Shown here one piece after another: positions 11,829-23,489 of a DNA stretch of 64,000 nt. Numbering within the stretch: the stretch's first letter is position 1; every line of letters begins with the position of its first letter. The position numbers and the translations under genes are program-made. The notes beneath the pieces were generated by a model, which worked only from the letters and a program-made list of their open reading frames with translations, did not search any database and was not told where the DNA came from. The DNA is taken from positions 1 through 64,000 of the forward strand of contig JAHLKF010000028.1 of the NCBI GenBank assembly GCA_025558075.1, given 5' to 3'. The DNA comes from Gaertneriomyces semiglobifer. Taxonomy: Eukaryota; Chytridiomycota; Chytridiomycetes; Spizellomycetales; Spizellomycetaceae.

Positions 11829-11905
11829 TATTGGAGATGGGATTCGAACCCATATGTTTGTCTGCACAGAGACATCGACACCCGTAACCATTCCGGCACT
11901 CCTCC
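11829..11905 (-). tRNA. tRNA-like element, probably degenerate
   Basis: A perfect T arm (5-bp stem ATGGG/CCCAT around TTCGAAT, a consensus B box) sits 3' of a D-arm-like segment (TGCCGGAATGG, close to an A box). Acceptor pairs 4-7 form (GGAG/CTCC), pair 1 is G-U, but pairs 2 and 3 are mismatched. The presumed anticodon stem TGTCT/AGACA encloses only six bases (CTGTGC), and about seven extra bases precede it. No T-run terminator follows. It is therefore more likely a pseudo-tRNA or tRNA-derived repeat than a working tRNA; the amino-acid identity cannot be assigned. Confidence 0.4.
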
Positions 11906-12137
11906 CTCCTACTCGTGTCGGCGGGGGTGCAAAACAACGCGCCGGGAGGTGAACTCAGAAACTGACATCCTTGTTCTGGACGTAATCCGAAACGCGCTAA
12001 GCATCGTCCTCCGTATGGAAGTGTGCGAACCACATACCCCTAAGAACTAGGTTTTAGCCACCAGATGAACAAATGGGAACATGAGCAGCCACATACTTTT
12101 TCTGTGAAACATGTAAATTTGCAGGCAACCCCAGAAC

Positions 12138-12260
12138 AGCTTATGGTGATGTCTCTGGGAGGCGATGCCTTTTTGGCGATGCCTCTGGTGAGGCGGCGAA
12201 TGTCTGAGGAGATGCCTTTATGGTGATGCCTCTGAGCGGCGACACCCTATCTTAGGGCTG
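12138..12260. repeat. Degenerate GGCGATGCCTCT tandem motif
   Basis: Five or six imperfect copies of a roughly 20-25 base unit with core G(G/T)CGATGCCTCT or variants (GGTGATGTCTCT, GGCGATGCCTTT, GGTGATGCCTCT) run in one direction. It lies between the tRNA-like element and the MSH6 gene; no coding function is apparent. Confidence 0.5.
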
Positions 12261-12779
12261 CCACTACCCGCATCTCAAGGACATGGGCCATGACCACCAT
12301 ACAGCGGTGTGCGCTGTCAGTTTCGAGGTAGGTTCGCGCATGAAATCCATTTCGAAGAGCGACTGTCACTGACGGATTCCTTCCCTCCACCGCCTTGTTT
12401 AGATTACACCCCGGGACTTGGAAATAGACAACGCTTTTATGTATGGATTTGCGGATTCCGAAGTGGACGTCTGTCTGACGTACTACCAATAGTATTGCTG
12501 TCCGCTTTTTGACACTTAGTATCAGTTCACCGTTCATGTTCACATTCATTAATTCACGTTCTCCCGGGTGACATAAGCAATGTATGTGATAACAGAATGC
12601 ATTGTTAAAGTGTGTTGTCAATAAGTGTTCATGTCTGATCTGGGTCACGTGAAGTGCGAGGGAATGTCCGGACGGAGGTGAGAAAGATGCATGCGTGGCC
12701 GAGAGGAGAGTGAGAAAAGTGAGCAGCTAGCGGTGGTAGCAGGTTAGCAGATAGTCATATACACCCTTATATACACACA

Positions 12780-15700
12780 ATGACGGTCAATGACGAGAAT
12801 AGAACTCCACCACCACCAGTGAAACGCAGCCGCAAAGCATCCTCGTCGTCGTCGTCTGCCACCACACCAAAAGTATTAACTCCACGCGTTCAGATGCAGA
12901 CGACCTTGACCTCCTTCTTTGGGACTCCAAAGGAAAAGTCTTCTGCTACGGCGACCGCGGCGAATACGGCTACGGCTGCTCCTGCTCCTTCCACGGCAGA
13001 GAAGAAATCAACCCTTCAACAAAAGGGGTCCGTCACCCCTAGCACGCGATCATCGGCAACCACCACAACAACAACAGCAGCGACAACGCCGCATCATAAT
13101 AATAATAATAACGCTGCATCGCCTTTCGATTCCCCCGCCGTTCGCAAGTCCTTGGGACTTCATTCTCACATTGGCAGAATACGTCAACCCGATTTCACTC
13201 CCAAAGCAAGCACTCCAAAATTTGGAATTCAAGATGACGAGGCAAAGGACGATGATGAGGAGGATGATGATGAGGGTGATGTGATAGGCACACCTTCTTC
13301 TAGAAGGAGACTACGCAAACGGAGGGCAGGATTCTATCGAGAAGATGACAATGACGATGATGATGATGACGACGGTGAAAAAGACCACGGCAAAAAGTTG
13401 ACGCCTAAACGTCGAAAAGTCATCACTCTCAGCGACGACGACGACGACGACGATGATGATGATGGGGACGGTGCTTGGAAGCCTGACGATGCTCAGCAGG
13501 TGGATCACGACGACGACGATGATGTAGATGTAGAGGACGATGCTATGGATCTGGACGAGGATGAACCAGAACCAGAACCAGAGGATGCGGATGACACGGA
13601 TGAGATCATTAGTAGACCACGGTCTCGTAAAGGCCGCGGTGCGGGTGCGGCGGCTCGATCCACTCAGATACCCAAAACGCCACGTACTCCGAAACACCAA
13701 TCCACCACATCCAACTCCACTCCCACTTCTTCCAACAACCTCGCCCGGTTCGCGCTCTCTCCCAGAACACCCACTCAATCGTCCAGTCCCTTTACAACAA
13801 CGGCAACAACAACAATGTCAAGAACTTCGAGTCCGACTCCACCGACCCCTTCACGCACAGCTCAGTTCAAAGAGAAAAATGAACTGCGCTACGCATGGCT
13901 TCTCAACCCATCCGACGCGGACGGCCGACCTCCCACCGATCCCTCGTACGATCCACGCACACTGTTCATTCCATCCCACGCCTGGCGCACATTTACGCCG
14001 TTCGAAAAACAATTTTGGGAGATCAAGTCCAAACATTGGGACACGGTGGTCTTTTTCAAGAAAGGGAAATTCTACGAACTCTATGAAAAAGATGCCGATA
14101 TCGGGCATCAGCAGTTTGACCTCAAGCTGACCGACAGAGTCAACATGCGCATGGTCGGTGTTCCCGAATCGAGTTTCGAGCATTGGGCCGCGCAGTTTAT
14201 TGCTAAAGGATACAAGGTAGCACGGGTGGACCAGGCAGAGACCGCCGTCGGCAAGGCGATGAGAGAGCGAGAAGCCAAAGAAGCCGGTAAGAAAAAGGGA
14301 GAAGACAAGATCATTCGCCGCGAATTGACCTGTGTCCTGACCGCGGGGACACTCGTGGATACCGGCCTGTTGACGACCGATATGGCAACATACTGTATGG
14401 CGTTGGTGGAACGCTCCTTTTTTGCTTCCGATACGCGTGTGAGCGCTACTGCTCCTATCGGATCTGTTCCCGTATTTGGTGTTGCCTTTGTGGACACATC
14501 AACATCCCAGTTTCATATCTCTTCCTTTATCGATGACCCCTCACTGACCAAACTCGAGACCCTCCTCCTCCAGATCTCGCCCAAAGAAATCATTCTCGAA
14601 AAGGGCAAGCTGTCCCCGCTCGCCATGAAGATGCTGAAAGCCGTCGTTCGGGATGTCCAGATCACTCAACTGGTTGCGGGACGCGAGTTCTGGAACTGTG
14701 ACACGTTGTGCGATGAAATTGTCGCAAGCCAGTATTTCGGAGCGGACAGCGCCGATCGCAGTACATGGCCTCCTGCACTTGCCACCACTGCGACCACTGC
14801 TACCGCTAGTGATGCCGGTCAGGGTGTTGCGGTCTCTGACGACCATCGCCCCGCCGTAACCACTGCCGCAGCGGCCATGGACGCCCTGGGCGGCCTAGTC
14901 TCCTACCTTCGCACCCTCAACCTCGACGTTCAAACACTCGCCTGCAAGTCCATCCAACACTACGATCCCGCCCACTCCACAACGCTCTGTCTCGACGCCC
15001 AAACCCTCTTAAACCTCGAAATCTTCCAGAACGCGTATGACGGGAGCGACGAAGGAACCGTGTTCAAGCTCCTAAGTCGCGGAATCGTGACGCCCATGGG
15101 ACGACGGATGATGCGACGGTGGGTGTGTCACCCGTTACGCGACCTGTCTCGGATTCAGGAACGGTTGGATGCACAAGCTGTGTTGTGGGAGTTACGGGGC
15201 GAGTGTGCGAGGGTGAGAAAAGTGTTGGGGACGGTTGGGGATGTGGAGCGGGGGATCAGTCGAGTTAAGAGTGGGAGTGGGGTGCGTGTGAAAGAGTTTG
15301 TGGGTGTGTTGGAGGGGTTTCGGGTTGTAGATGAGGTGTTTGTGGGGATGGAGCATGTTTTAAAAGGAACTCCTATTGGTGGTCAGAGTGAGAGGTTGGC
15401 GGTGTTGGTGAAAGACGGGGTAGGGGAGACGTTGAGAGGCATGTTGAAATGGTTTGAAGAAGCGTTTGATAATGAGGTCGCTAAACGGACGGGAAATATC
15501 GAGTTGCGAAGAGGGTATGATGCGTATTTGGATTCCACGGTCGACGAAATGACGAGGATAGAAAACGAGTTGGAAGGGTTAAGGCAGGAATATGAGCAGG
15601 TGTTAAAGTGCAAGATCAAGTACAAGGATATGGGAAAAGAGCTGTTTACGATCGAAGTGCCCAAGAGCGCCGTGTCGCGCGTTCCCAAATCGTGGAAGAT

Positions 15701-16991
15701 ACGTAGTCAGACAGCGCAGTGTTGCCGGTATTGGAGTGAAGAGGTGGAAGGGCTTGTCAACGAATACGTCGAGGCGAGGGAGAGAAAAGAGGGTGCTCTG
15801 CGGGAAGTGAAGGAACGGTTGTGTAAGCGGTTTGGGGAAGGGTGGGAAGCGTGGCGGCGTGTGGTGGAGCGCGTTGGGGAGGTGGATTGTTTGATGGCGT
15901 TGGTCGAGTGGCGAAGGATGTGGGGAGACAACGACGTGTGTCGACCTGTGTTTGTTAAAGCGGATAAACCGACGTTGGTGTGCAAGGGGGTGAGACATCC
16001 CTGTGTGAGTGTACGGGAGACGGGGTTTGTGACGAACGATGTCGTGTTAGGAACGGCAGCGGCGGCGGGAGTATCAACACCTTCCTCCTCAGAAGAAAAG
16101 GAGGCGAGGATCTTGTTACTGACCGGGCCGAACATGGGTGGGAAATCGACGCTTCTCCGGTCAACCTCCCTCGCCATCCTCCTCGCGCACCTCGGCACAT
16201 GGACACCCTGCACCTCCTACACCTCCACCCTCTTTGACCGCATCTTCACACGCCTCGGCGCCTCCGACTCGATGCACACCAACCAATCGACGTTTCACAT
16301 GGAGTTATCCGAGACAGCGACGATCTTGAGGGAAGCGACGCTGTGGAGTTGGTGTATTGTGGATGAGTTGGGGAGGGGAACGAGTACGTGGGATGGGACG
16401 GCGATTGCGGGTGCTGTGTTGGAGGAGTTGGGGCGAAGGGGGTGTTTGGGGGTGTTTGCGACGCATTATCGCGGGTTGGTGTTGGGACATCACCAACAAC
16501 ATCAAAATCAACAGGCACAACATCAGCATCAACAACAGCATTCGCAACAGCATCAGACGAGAATGGTGATGAATCAAAGCGCGGAGAGAGACCACACGGG
16601 GATCGTATGTGGGTACATGAGTTATCTCACAGGATCCACAACCGGGAACCCGCCACAGCAGCACACATCAGCAACAGGCGATGCTGATGATGCAACGCGA
16701 TCCGATAAACGAGCAAAAAAGACTGAGGAACGCAATGTGACGTTCCTGTATACCCTCGTCCCTGGCATTTCACCAGCGAGTTTCGGGATGAACGTGGCGT
16801 GTATGGCTGGCGTGCCGTTATCGGTTGTTGAGAGTGCGGAGCGGGCAGCTGGGAGGATGGAAAACGGGGATTGGAGTGTGACTGTGAGTAAGGTGCCGGG
16901 AAAGAGTATGGTGTTGAGGAGCTGGGTGGAGGAAGGGGTGGGGAGGGTTTGGAAGAGGGTGGTGGAGGGTGGGACTGCCAAGCGCGGGTAG
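12780..16991 (+). CDS. MSH6: MSH6-type DNA mismatch repair ATPase (1403 aa)
   Basis: Nuclear MutS homologue that pairs with MSH2 to recognise base mismatches and small loops. The N-terminus carries a PCNA-binding PIP box QTTLTSFF at 40-47, then a long acidic/low-complexity tail with nuclear-localisation-like basic patches; no PWWP domain, as usual in fungi. The mismatch-binding Phe-x-Glu motif (FYELYE, from residue 431) is characteristic of MSH6. Walker A GPNMGGKST is at 1116-1124, Walker B and signature VDELGRGTSTWDG near 1192-1204. After the ATHYRGL segment an unusual Gln/His-rich insert of about 80 residues interrupts the ATPase domain before the conserved FLYTLVPG region. Single exon, start at the first ATG after a TATATA-rich leader. 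Confidence 0.95.
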   Translation: MTVNDENRTPPPPVKRSRKASSSSSSATTPKVLTPRVQMQTTLTSFFGTPKEKSSATATAANTATAAPAPSTAEKKSTLQQKGSVTPSTRSSATTTTTTAATTPHHNNNNNAASPFDSPAVRKSLGLHSHIGRIRQPDFTPKASTPKFGIQDDEAKDDDEEDDDEGDVIGTPSSRRRLRKRRAGFYREDDNDDDDDDDGEKDHGKKLTPKRRKVITLSDDDDDDDDDDGDGAWKPDDAQQVDHDDDDDVDVEDDAMDLDEDEPEPEPEDADDTDEIISRPRSRKGRGAGAAARSTQIPKTPRTPKHQSTTSNSTPTSSNNLARFALSPRTPTQSSSPFTTTATTTMSRTSSPTPPTPSRTAQFKEKNELRYAWLLNPSDADGRPPTDPSYDPRTLFIPSHAWRTFTPFEKQFWEIKSKHWDTVVFFKKGKFYELYEKDADIGHQQFDLKLTDRVNMRMVGVPESSFEHWAAQFIAKGYKVARVDQAETAVGKAMREREAKEAGKKKGEDKIIRRELTCVLTAGTLVDTGLLTTDMATYCMALVERSFFASDTRVSATAPIGSVPVFGVAFVDTSTSQFHISSFIDDPSLTKLETLLLQISPKEIILEKGKLSPLAMKMLKAVVRDVQITQLVAGREFWNCDTLCDEIVASQYFGADSADRSTWPPALATTATTATASDAGQGVAVSDDHRPAVTTAAAAMDALGGLVSYLRTLNLDVQTLACKSIQHYDPAHSTTLCLDAQTLLNLEIFQNAYDGSDEGTVFKLLSRGIVTPMGRRMMRRWVCHPLRDLSRIQERLDAQAVLWELRGECARVRKVLGTVGDVERGISRVKSGSGVRVKEFVGVLEGFRVVDEVFVGMEHVLKGTPIGGQSERLAVLVKDGVGETLRGMLKWFEEAFDNEVAKRTGNIELRRGYDAYLDSTVDEMTRIENELEGLRQEYEQVLKCKIKYKDMGKELFTIEVPKSAVSRVPKSWKIRSQTAQCCRYWSEEVEGLVNEYVEARERKEGALREVKERLCKRFGEGWEAWRRVVERVGEVDCLMALVEWRRMWGDNDVCRPVFVKADKPTLVCKGVRHPCVSVRETGFVTNDVVLGTAAAAGVSTPSSSEEKEARILLLTGPNMGGKSTLLRSTSLAILLAHLGTWTPCTSYTSTLFDRIFTRLGASDSMHTNQSTFHMELSETATILREATLWSWCIVDELGRGTSTWDGTAIAGAVLEELGRRGCLGVFATHYRGLVLGHHQQHQNQQAQHQHQQQHSQQHQTRMVMNQSAERDHTGIVCGYMSYLTGSTTGNPPQQHTSATGDADDATRSDKRAKKTEERNVTFLYTLVPGISPASFGMNVACMAGVPLSVVESAERAAGRMENGDWSVTVSKVPGKSMVLRSWVEEGVGRVWKRVVEGGTAKRG

Positions 16992-18242
16992 TTTTCTGTT
17001 TTTTGGGGGGAATGGAGTTGTCTGACACCACCACTATGATGCGTTTGTATATGTATATCTGTAAATCGTGTGTTGTGCATAATAGAACTCTTCATAATAA
17101 AAATCGCAACTTGTGTGAATACTTTGCAGGTCCTTTCCAGTTTTCGCATTTTTTTACTCTTTCGAAAAGCACGGTTTCCATTATTCAGAGTTTGTTGGCA
17201 CCCCATCGACCACCTTTTCGAAAACTGTTTATATTGTTTTTTCGGGCAAAAGGCGTAACTGCGAGGTGGATCCAACGGAACCCAACTTCAACTCATTCCG
17301 TTTGGGAGATGAGAGAGTCCATGTACCGTTCAACCCACACAAAAAACCAAGGAGGGAAGGAAGTGACGAATGGCTTTCGCATGGAAAGCATTATCATTGG
17401 CGGTTACAAATTGCTGTGGTGCTTTTAATTAAAAGTTAAGGTTATTCTCAAACGGGTTCCTGTTGGGTCGTATCTGAGAGCAGCATGTCAAGGGCGCGTT
17501 GTTTAGTAATTGATTAAGAGATGTGTTATTGATTTACGAAAAGCCGTCTGTGGTGGGGAATATTGATGCGGTATGAATCTGAAGTGTGCAGCTTGTTGGG
17601 AACACGAAGTAAAATCAAGAAGAGGAATGAAAGAACGAAGTTGAAGAAGGAGTAAATGTAAAGGGATGGGTTGAAAAGCTACTTGAGTGGTTCCGACTTT
17701 TCTTTTCTGCGTGGTGTTTTTTTTGGGTGGTCAGGTTTTCTCTCAAGATATGTGGTTGTCATCACGCGTAGGTACGCTAAACGACCGAGTTCTTCCAACC
17801 ATTATTTCAATCACTTATTGGGATGGATAAAAGCATGGAGACGATGTGGTGTACGAGGTATTGATCGGACATCGTTTTTACTTTGAGAAGTGATTTTGTG
17901 GGGCAGACGGTTTTCCTTTTTTGCTTGATATGCTCAAGGGCATTGAAAACCCGAACATACTTTCATTCTCGATGATCAAAAACAATAAAACGCGGAGGAT
18001 AGATCAAGGTATCCTCTTAGAAGGCCGAAAAGGTTAAAGCACCAAAGTATTCCGTTGCGTTCAGCAAACTGACGCGGTTTTGTTAATTACGCCTGTTTCC
18101 GTTAACAATAACGGATTCGGACTTGCAAGGACGTGTTTCTGCCAGTTTAAAAAAGCAGGCGACTTCATAAGATCCGTAAACATGATTCCCGGCGTTTGGG
18201 GCAAACGACGCACAGAGTAATCGGTTGAGTGTTTCCGCCCCC
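16992..18242. other. Intergenic region
   Basis: 1.25 kb between two plus-strand genes, AT-rich near 17050-17110 with AATAAA-like signals that suit the MSH6 3' end. I see no gene, RNA or repeat that I can support. Confidence 0.5.
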
Positions 18243-21200
18243 ATGTTTGCGCCTTCACGTTCAGGCCCGCCTTCGCGCGGCAAGCCTGCGAAAAAGAAGG
18301 GGAAGCCGAGACTATCGTCTGGAGGAACGGTGAGCTACCGAACCCAACCCAGCGCGTTTTCCAAAACCTATAACCCCTCCAATAACACGCATTTCGAAAA
18401 CCACTTTTTTTTCATTTGTTGATTTCCACTAAACCCAGGAACGACATTTGCATCTCGAGCGTATCCTTGGCTCCACCATTCTTCGCCAATCTTCGCTCGC
18501 CGTCAACCCATCCCCGCAGTCGCACGTCGTCGCATATCCCGCAGGAGCGGTCGTTGTCCTCTACAACTGGAAGCGGAACCGACAAGTCGGGTTTTTGAAT
18601 GCCAATGTACAGGATGGAGATAAACATGTTGTCAAGCGGGGAACGGCAATAAACGCAAAGGCGATTTCGTGTTTGGCGTATTCAAGTGATGGGGAGTACC
18701 TTGCGGCTGGTGAGGTGCGTTCGGCGCGCGCCCTACTTTTTGCTGCCAAACCCCTCCGCTTTTGAATACTGATCGGTTTTGGTGTCCTTGAATATTCCTG
18801 CAGGCTGGACATCAACCCCGCGTTCTTGTATGGCAGGGGAAAAAGATTGTGTCCGAACTAGTAGGACATAAGTACGGTGTGCAGAATGTCGTGTTCTCGC
18901 CTGACATGAAATGGCTGGTGTCAGTCGGGTACCCGGTAAGCCTTTGCATGTGTACTTGATACGGGCATTGTGCCGCTGGTGGTTTACTTAGCTGGCTTTG
19001 CTTCTTAGCACGACGGGTTCATATACGTCTGGAACTGGCGGACCGGGCAACGGTTCGCGTATGGAAGAATCACTCAAAGGGTGAGTGGAGCAGCATTTCT
19101 TTTGTATATTTTGTATGGCCGCGTCAATTGCGAATGTTCTAACACGTTTAATGTGTCGTCAGATAGAGGCAGTGTGCTTTTACCCCGACAGTTCCGCTTT
19201 CGTCACCGCCGGGAAAGCGCACATCAAACTGTGGACACTGGATCTGCCGCGATTATCGACGCTCGGCAGGGTAAGTAGTTGTAGGCCTGTCGCGCCATTG
19301 TAGCATAACTTTCTCTGCATACTGAGCGCTTAAAGGGAATTTCTCACCATTCAGACGACGAATGCGAAGCCCGTTTTCATGCTCATAGAAGGCGCGAAAG
19401 GCACTGTGGATCCCCATCATGCCAGTCGCACCATTGTCGACTTGGAAAGTGTCGTGATCGAGGACCGTGTTCGAGTCTTCGCGGTCACAGATAACGGTTA
19501 TATATTACATTTCGACGATACCCTTTTCGAAGACACCTGGCTCGAACTCAAGGTAGGGCTTTGCTGCATCTACCATGACATGTCGCTGTGTCTTATCGGA
19601 CGTTCCGGGCATACAGATGGATACATGCCGATCACTCGCTATTGCTAATGGCCATATAGTTACGTGTGGATCCAACGGATGTATTCGACTATTCAAAGCA
19701 AACAATCTACAGCACTTGGTGACACTGCCGAAACCTCACCCAATCGATGTAAACGTGCACATGAGCACGGAAAAACGAGTCGGGGTATACCCAGCTGTCG
19801 TCGCATCCAAATTTACTGCGGACGGAACAAAGCTTGTGTGTGCGTACAGTGATCGCAGTTTCTTTGTATGGGATCTGCACGATGTGGCTGGCGCTAAATT
19901 GCAACGGCACTTCTTATGGCACAACGATGCTGTCTGGGGTGTAGAGGTAGGATCCATCGTTTTCTCTGATACCACCTTGCATTACCCAGACGAATGAAGC
20001 CCCCATTTGGTTTGTTAGATGATACCTACAATATCTATGTCACCTACAACACGCACGGCTCAAGGCTTACCACCCAACTCCTTTGCAACGCATTCTGCCG
20101 ACGGCACCATTCGATTCTGGAACCTGGAGACACTGTATGCTCCGAAAGATGATTCACTCTACCTGCCGTACTTTAGAAATAACAAATACTCGAGAGAACT
20201 GGTCCGGACTTTGTATGTTGACCGCACGGGAGTTGAAAAGCTGAGTAGAGCCAGTATCAGCGGTAAGGAGGATGACACGCCAGAGAAGGCAGGTGTGAGA
20301 GCGTTGGCTGTGAGTCCGGATGGACGCTTCATGGCGTCCGGGGATCGACTCGGGAATATTCGGTTAGTACACTTGCCTACGTTTAGAGGTTTGGCGAGTC
20401 TGGTGATCCTTGGTATCTGACTTTACTTTGCGCATAGGGTGCACGAGCTTGGCCAGTTTCAGCAAATACAGTTTTTTTCGGCGCACATGGGGGAGGTTTT
20501 GAGCATAGATTTTAGTGATACCAGAGATGGCAGTGAGTAAATCATGGCCACAGGCATCCGCCCGTTTTTTTTTGTGATCATTGCAATGCTCACGCACGTA
20601 CTGTGTAGATGCGTTGATGATGGCGACAGCCAGCCGAGACCGCATGATCCATGTCTTTGACGAAAACTTCGCGGTAGCAGAGACACTCGACGATCATACG
20701 TCGTCCATTACTGTCGTAAAATTTTGCGATGGGGGAAGAAAACTGCTCAGTTGCGCAGCTGATAAGTCGGTCAAATTTCGAGTGAACGAGGATGGCGAAC
20801 AGTATCAGGTGTATCATAACCTCGCTACCCGCACAACGACGTATGACCTTGCCGTGGATGCTACCTCGAAATACGTCGCGCTTGCTTCGCAGGATCGACG
20901 CATCAATATACATAGTATTGCAACCGGGAAACTCGTCAAGTCGCATAAACCAGAGTTTGACGATGCTGCCGAAGGAGGATTCATCAAAGTGTGCATGGAC
21001 CCGTCTGGATTGTTTATTGCGACAAGTGCGGCGGACAAAGTGATACGCATCTTCGACTTCTACACTGGTCAATGTGTGGTTCGCATACCCACGGGGCATT
21101 CGGAGATGGTCACGGGTCTTGCATTCATGCGGGATTGCGAGAGGCTCATATCCACGAGCGCGGATGGATGTATATTCGTATGGCGTTTAGGCAAGGAGAT

Positions 21201-23190
21201 TGTCGAGAGGATAAAAGCACGTTTTGGGATTGACGAGGATACCATTGGGACCAGCTCAAGCAGTATGCCTGAACTGAGAGACACCAGCATGCATGAAAGT
21301 CCCACGAAGAGCAATGATTTGTACTGTTACCAAGAAGATATGCGGTCTGATACTAATGAGACGTCGTTGAGTGAAGAGTATGAGAAGGATGTGCCTTTCC
21401 GGTACAGCGAGTCCGGGTTACCCGCATGGGCCCGAAGTGCAAAGAGTCAGGAAGAGTTGTTTTCTCGAAAACGATACGTGCCTACACCCAAAGGACGGTG
21501 GGCGCAACGGGTTGGCAACGAAGGTGTGCGCCTGTTTTCGGAGGTGGAAGATATTCAGGAGCCGGTTGCGACCTTGGATGAGAATTTGCGAAGGTATACC
21601 CTTGCTCCAGATCAGTCAACTGAGGAGGAGGACAAGCCTGATGAGGCGTCTGTCGTTACAAAGCCGGAAACGTCTTCCGCCATGGGCCCAGGCATTGAGA
21701 AACCGCTGACCGAGGAAGGTGATTTGGTGGTTCAAGATGTAGAAAGCTCCGTCATGGATATCACCTTTGACGATGAACCGACCGAGGAGGATGGGTCGGA
21801 TTCGGAGGAAGAGGAACCCATATCTTTCGCGCAAACTGTCGATGATCAAACAGAAAACGATGATACATCATATAATCCAATCGCACACAAGGCCCAACCT
21901 GTTCCATTGCTCTCAGCAGCGACGTCAGTCGCAGATCTCACAGAAAATGACGAGCTATCGGAGAGTAGCGTGGTTGAGCTGGCGCACTTTGAACGAGCCT
22001 TCGAGCAAAAGTTCGATTCGGCGGCGGTTCCGGTTTCGGTTTCAGATGTGGAAGGTGTTAAACGAAGTTTGAGTTTTGATGATTATCTGAGACAGGTGGA
22101 AGAAAATGTTCCGGTTGGCGCAGGTGGAGACATGCGCAAGAGTATTAGCGCGAGACACTTGGCGGGAATTGCCGCAAGAGGAACGGACCTACCGCCGGAC
22201 ACCCAAGGGTCGGATGTGGTCGAGCACAGTATCACCAGAGATAGCAGTGCGTCTGCCACATCTGACACCGTAGACTTTGACGGGTCTATTTCGGTAGATC
22301 GACCACATCAGTTGCCCACGGCGGAAGACGTCTCCCATACCCGAAATATATCTGAGACGTCTGAAGCACTGGAAACGCCCAGAGCGATCAAACTCGACCG
22401 GCCGACCATATCGCGCAGCTCTTCTGATTCAGTAGCGTCACTCGAAGAGCGCAAAGCGGCCGCTGCGTTGCAAGTGGCGAAGGTCCGGGAACGCTTGATG
22501 GCATTGGGAATCAGTTGGCGGACTAGCAATGAAAATGGAAATGGTGGAAATGGTGGAAACGAACAGGCGAGTCAGCCTTCAGAAGATCAAATGCGGGAGC
22601 AGGACAAGGATGCGCCGGAATATGTGGAACAAATAAACGAGAAAGTCAGTGCCATGGGCGATGATATCGATGTGGACCATAAATCCTCGGCGCATGTGCG
22701 CCATGATACCTCCCGAACCCGATCTTTGAGCCCCAAAGCGGACCGAATAGACGAAGCCGCCCCTGAAGGTCTGAACTTACCACGGGAAACCGTTCAGCCG
22801 GAAGAATTGCACTCTAGTTTGAGTTCCCCTGTGAACCTTGACAGTGATGATGGAAGCAGAAGCGTCAGTCCTTTTCGGTTATCAAATGAGCGCTTACCGG
22901 ATACCCAGCTTTTAGAAGCGCTCGCATCGAGATCAGCAAACATACTGCTAGACCTCGTCCGAACTGATGACACATTGAGCTCTGATGATCAGAGTACTGT
23001 TGAGCACCTGCATGCAACTTTGGGGAGTGTGCATCGTGAGACGGGCATAGCTTTGGCCCTAGTGAACGAGCGGATGGGGCTATCGAATGTGGAAGAAGAG
23101 AAAGTATTTTCGAGAAAGGATGTTGTAGATATGCTGGAAAAGTACAGCGATATTTTAGTGGGTGTTGTTAGAAACAAGGTTAGAAGTTGA
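18243..23190 (+). CDS. WDR62/MAPKBP1-like WD-repeat scaffold (1407 aa)
   Basis: Homologue of the animal WDR62/MAPKBP1 family, which scaffolds JNK signalling and acts at centrosomes and spindle poles; the role in this fungus is inferred only. Ten exons, all GT-AG with consistent phase: 18243-18329, 18439-18714, 18804-18935, 19009-19080, 19163-19270, 19355-19552, 19617-19946, 20019-20362, 20438-20532, 20609-23190. The family's opening (LERILGSTILRQSS, VAYPAGAVVVLYN) is followed by two WD propellers to about residue 740, with diagnostic pieces GEAGHQP, SVGYPHDGF and MATASRDRMIHVFD. The remaining half is acidic, Ser-rich and disordered. A predicted helical coiled coil closes the protein (about 1345-1405), as in animal members where it mediates dimerisation. 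The start is the ATG at 18243, just upstream of a basic Lys/Pro-rich segment. Confidence 0.88.
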
Positions 23191-23489
23191 TTACTGTTCA
23201 TTGTTCATGTGAATACATATTCGTTGCCACTTGCATGCCTTCACTTTGAGATGTTCAAGTGCCAAAGTGGATTATCAAATCTAGCTGAACTTGGATAGAA
23301 GCGATAGGTCGACGCAAGCTGGCTACCCGCACGACGAGATACACAGATCTTCGCAATTCATACAGACCATCAACTCAATTAACTGGTGACTTTTCCGCTG
23401 TAACTAGGACCGGTACAGCAGATAAATAAACTATATATGACAAAATCGCACTTCGTTTATCAAGCATCTATGCAACAGTTCTTCTTTTC

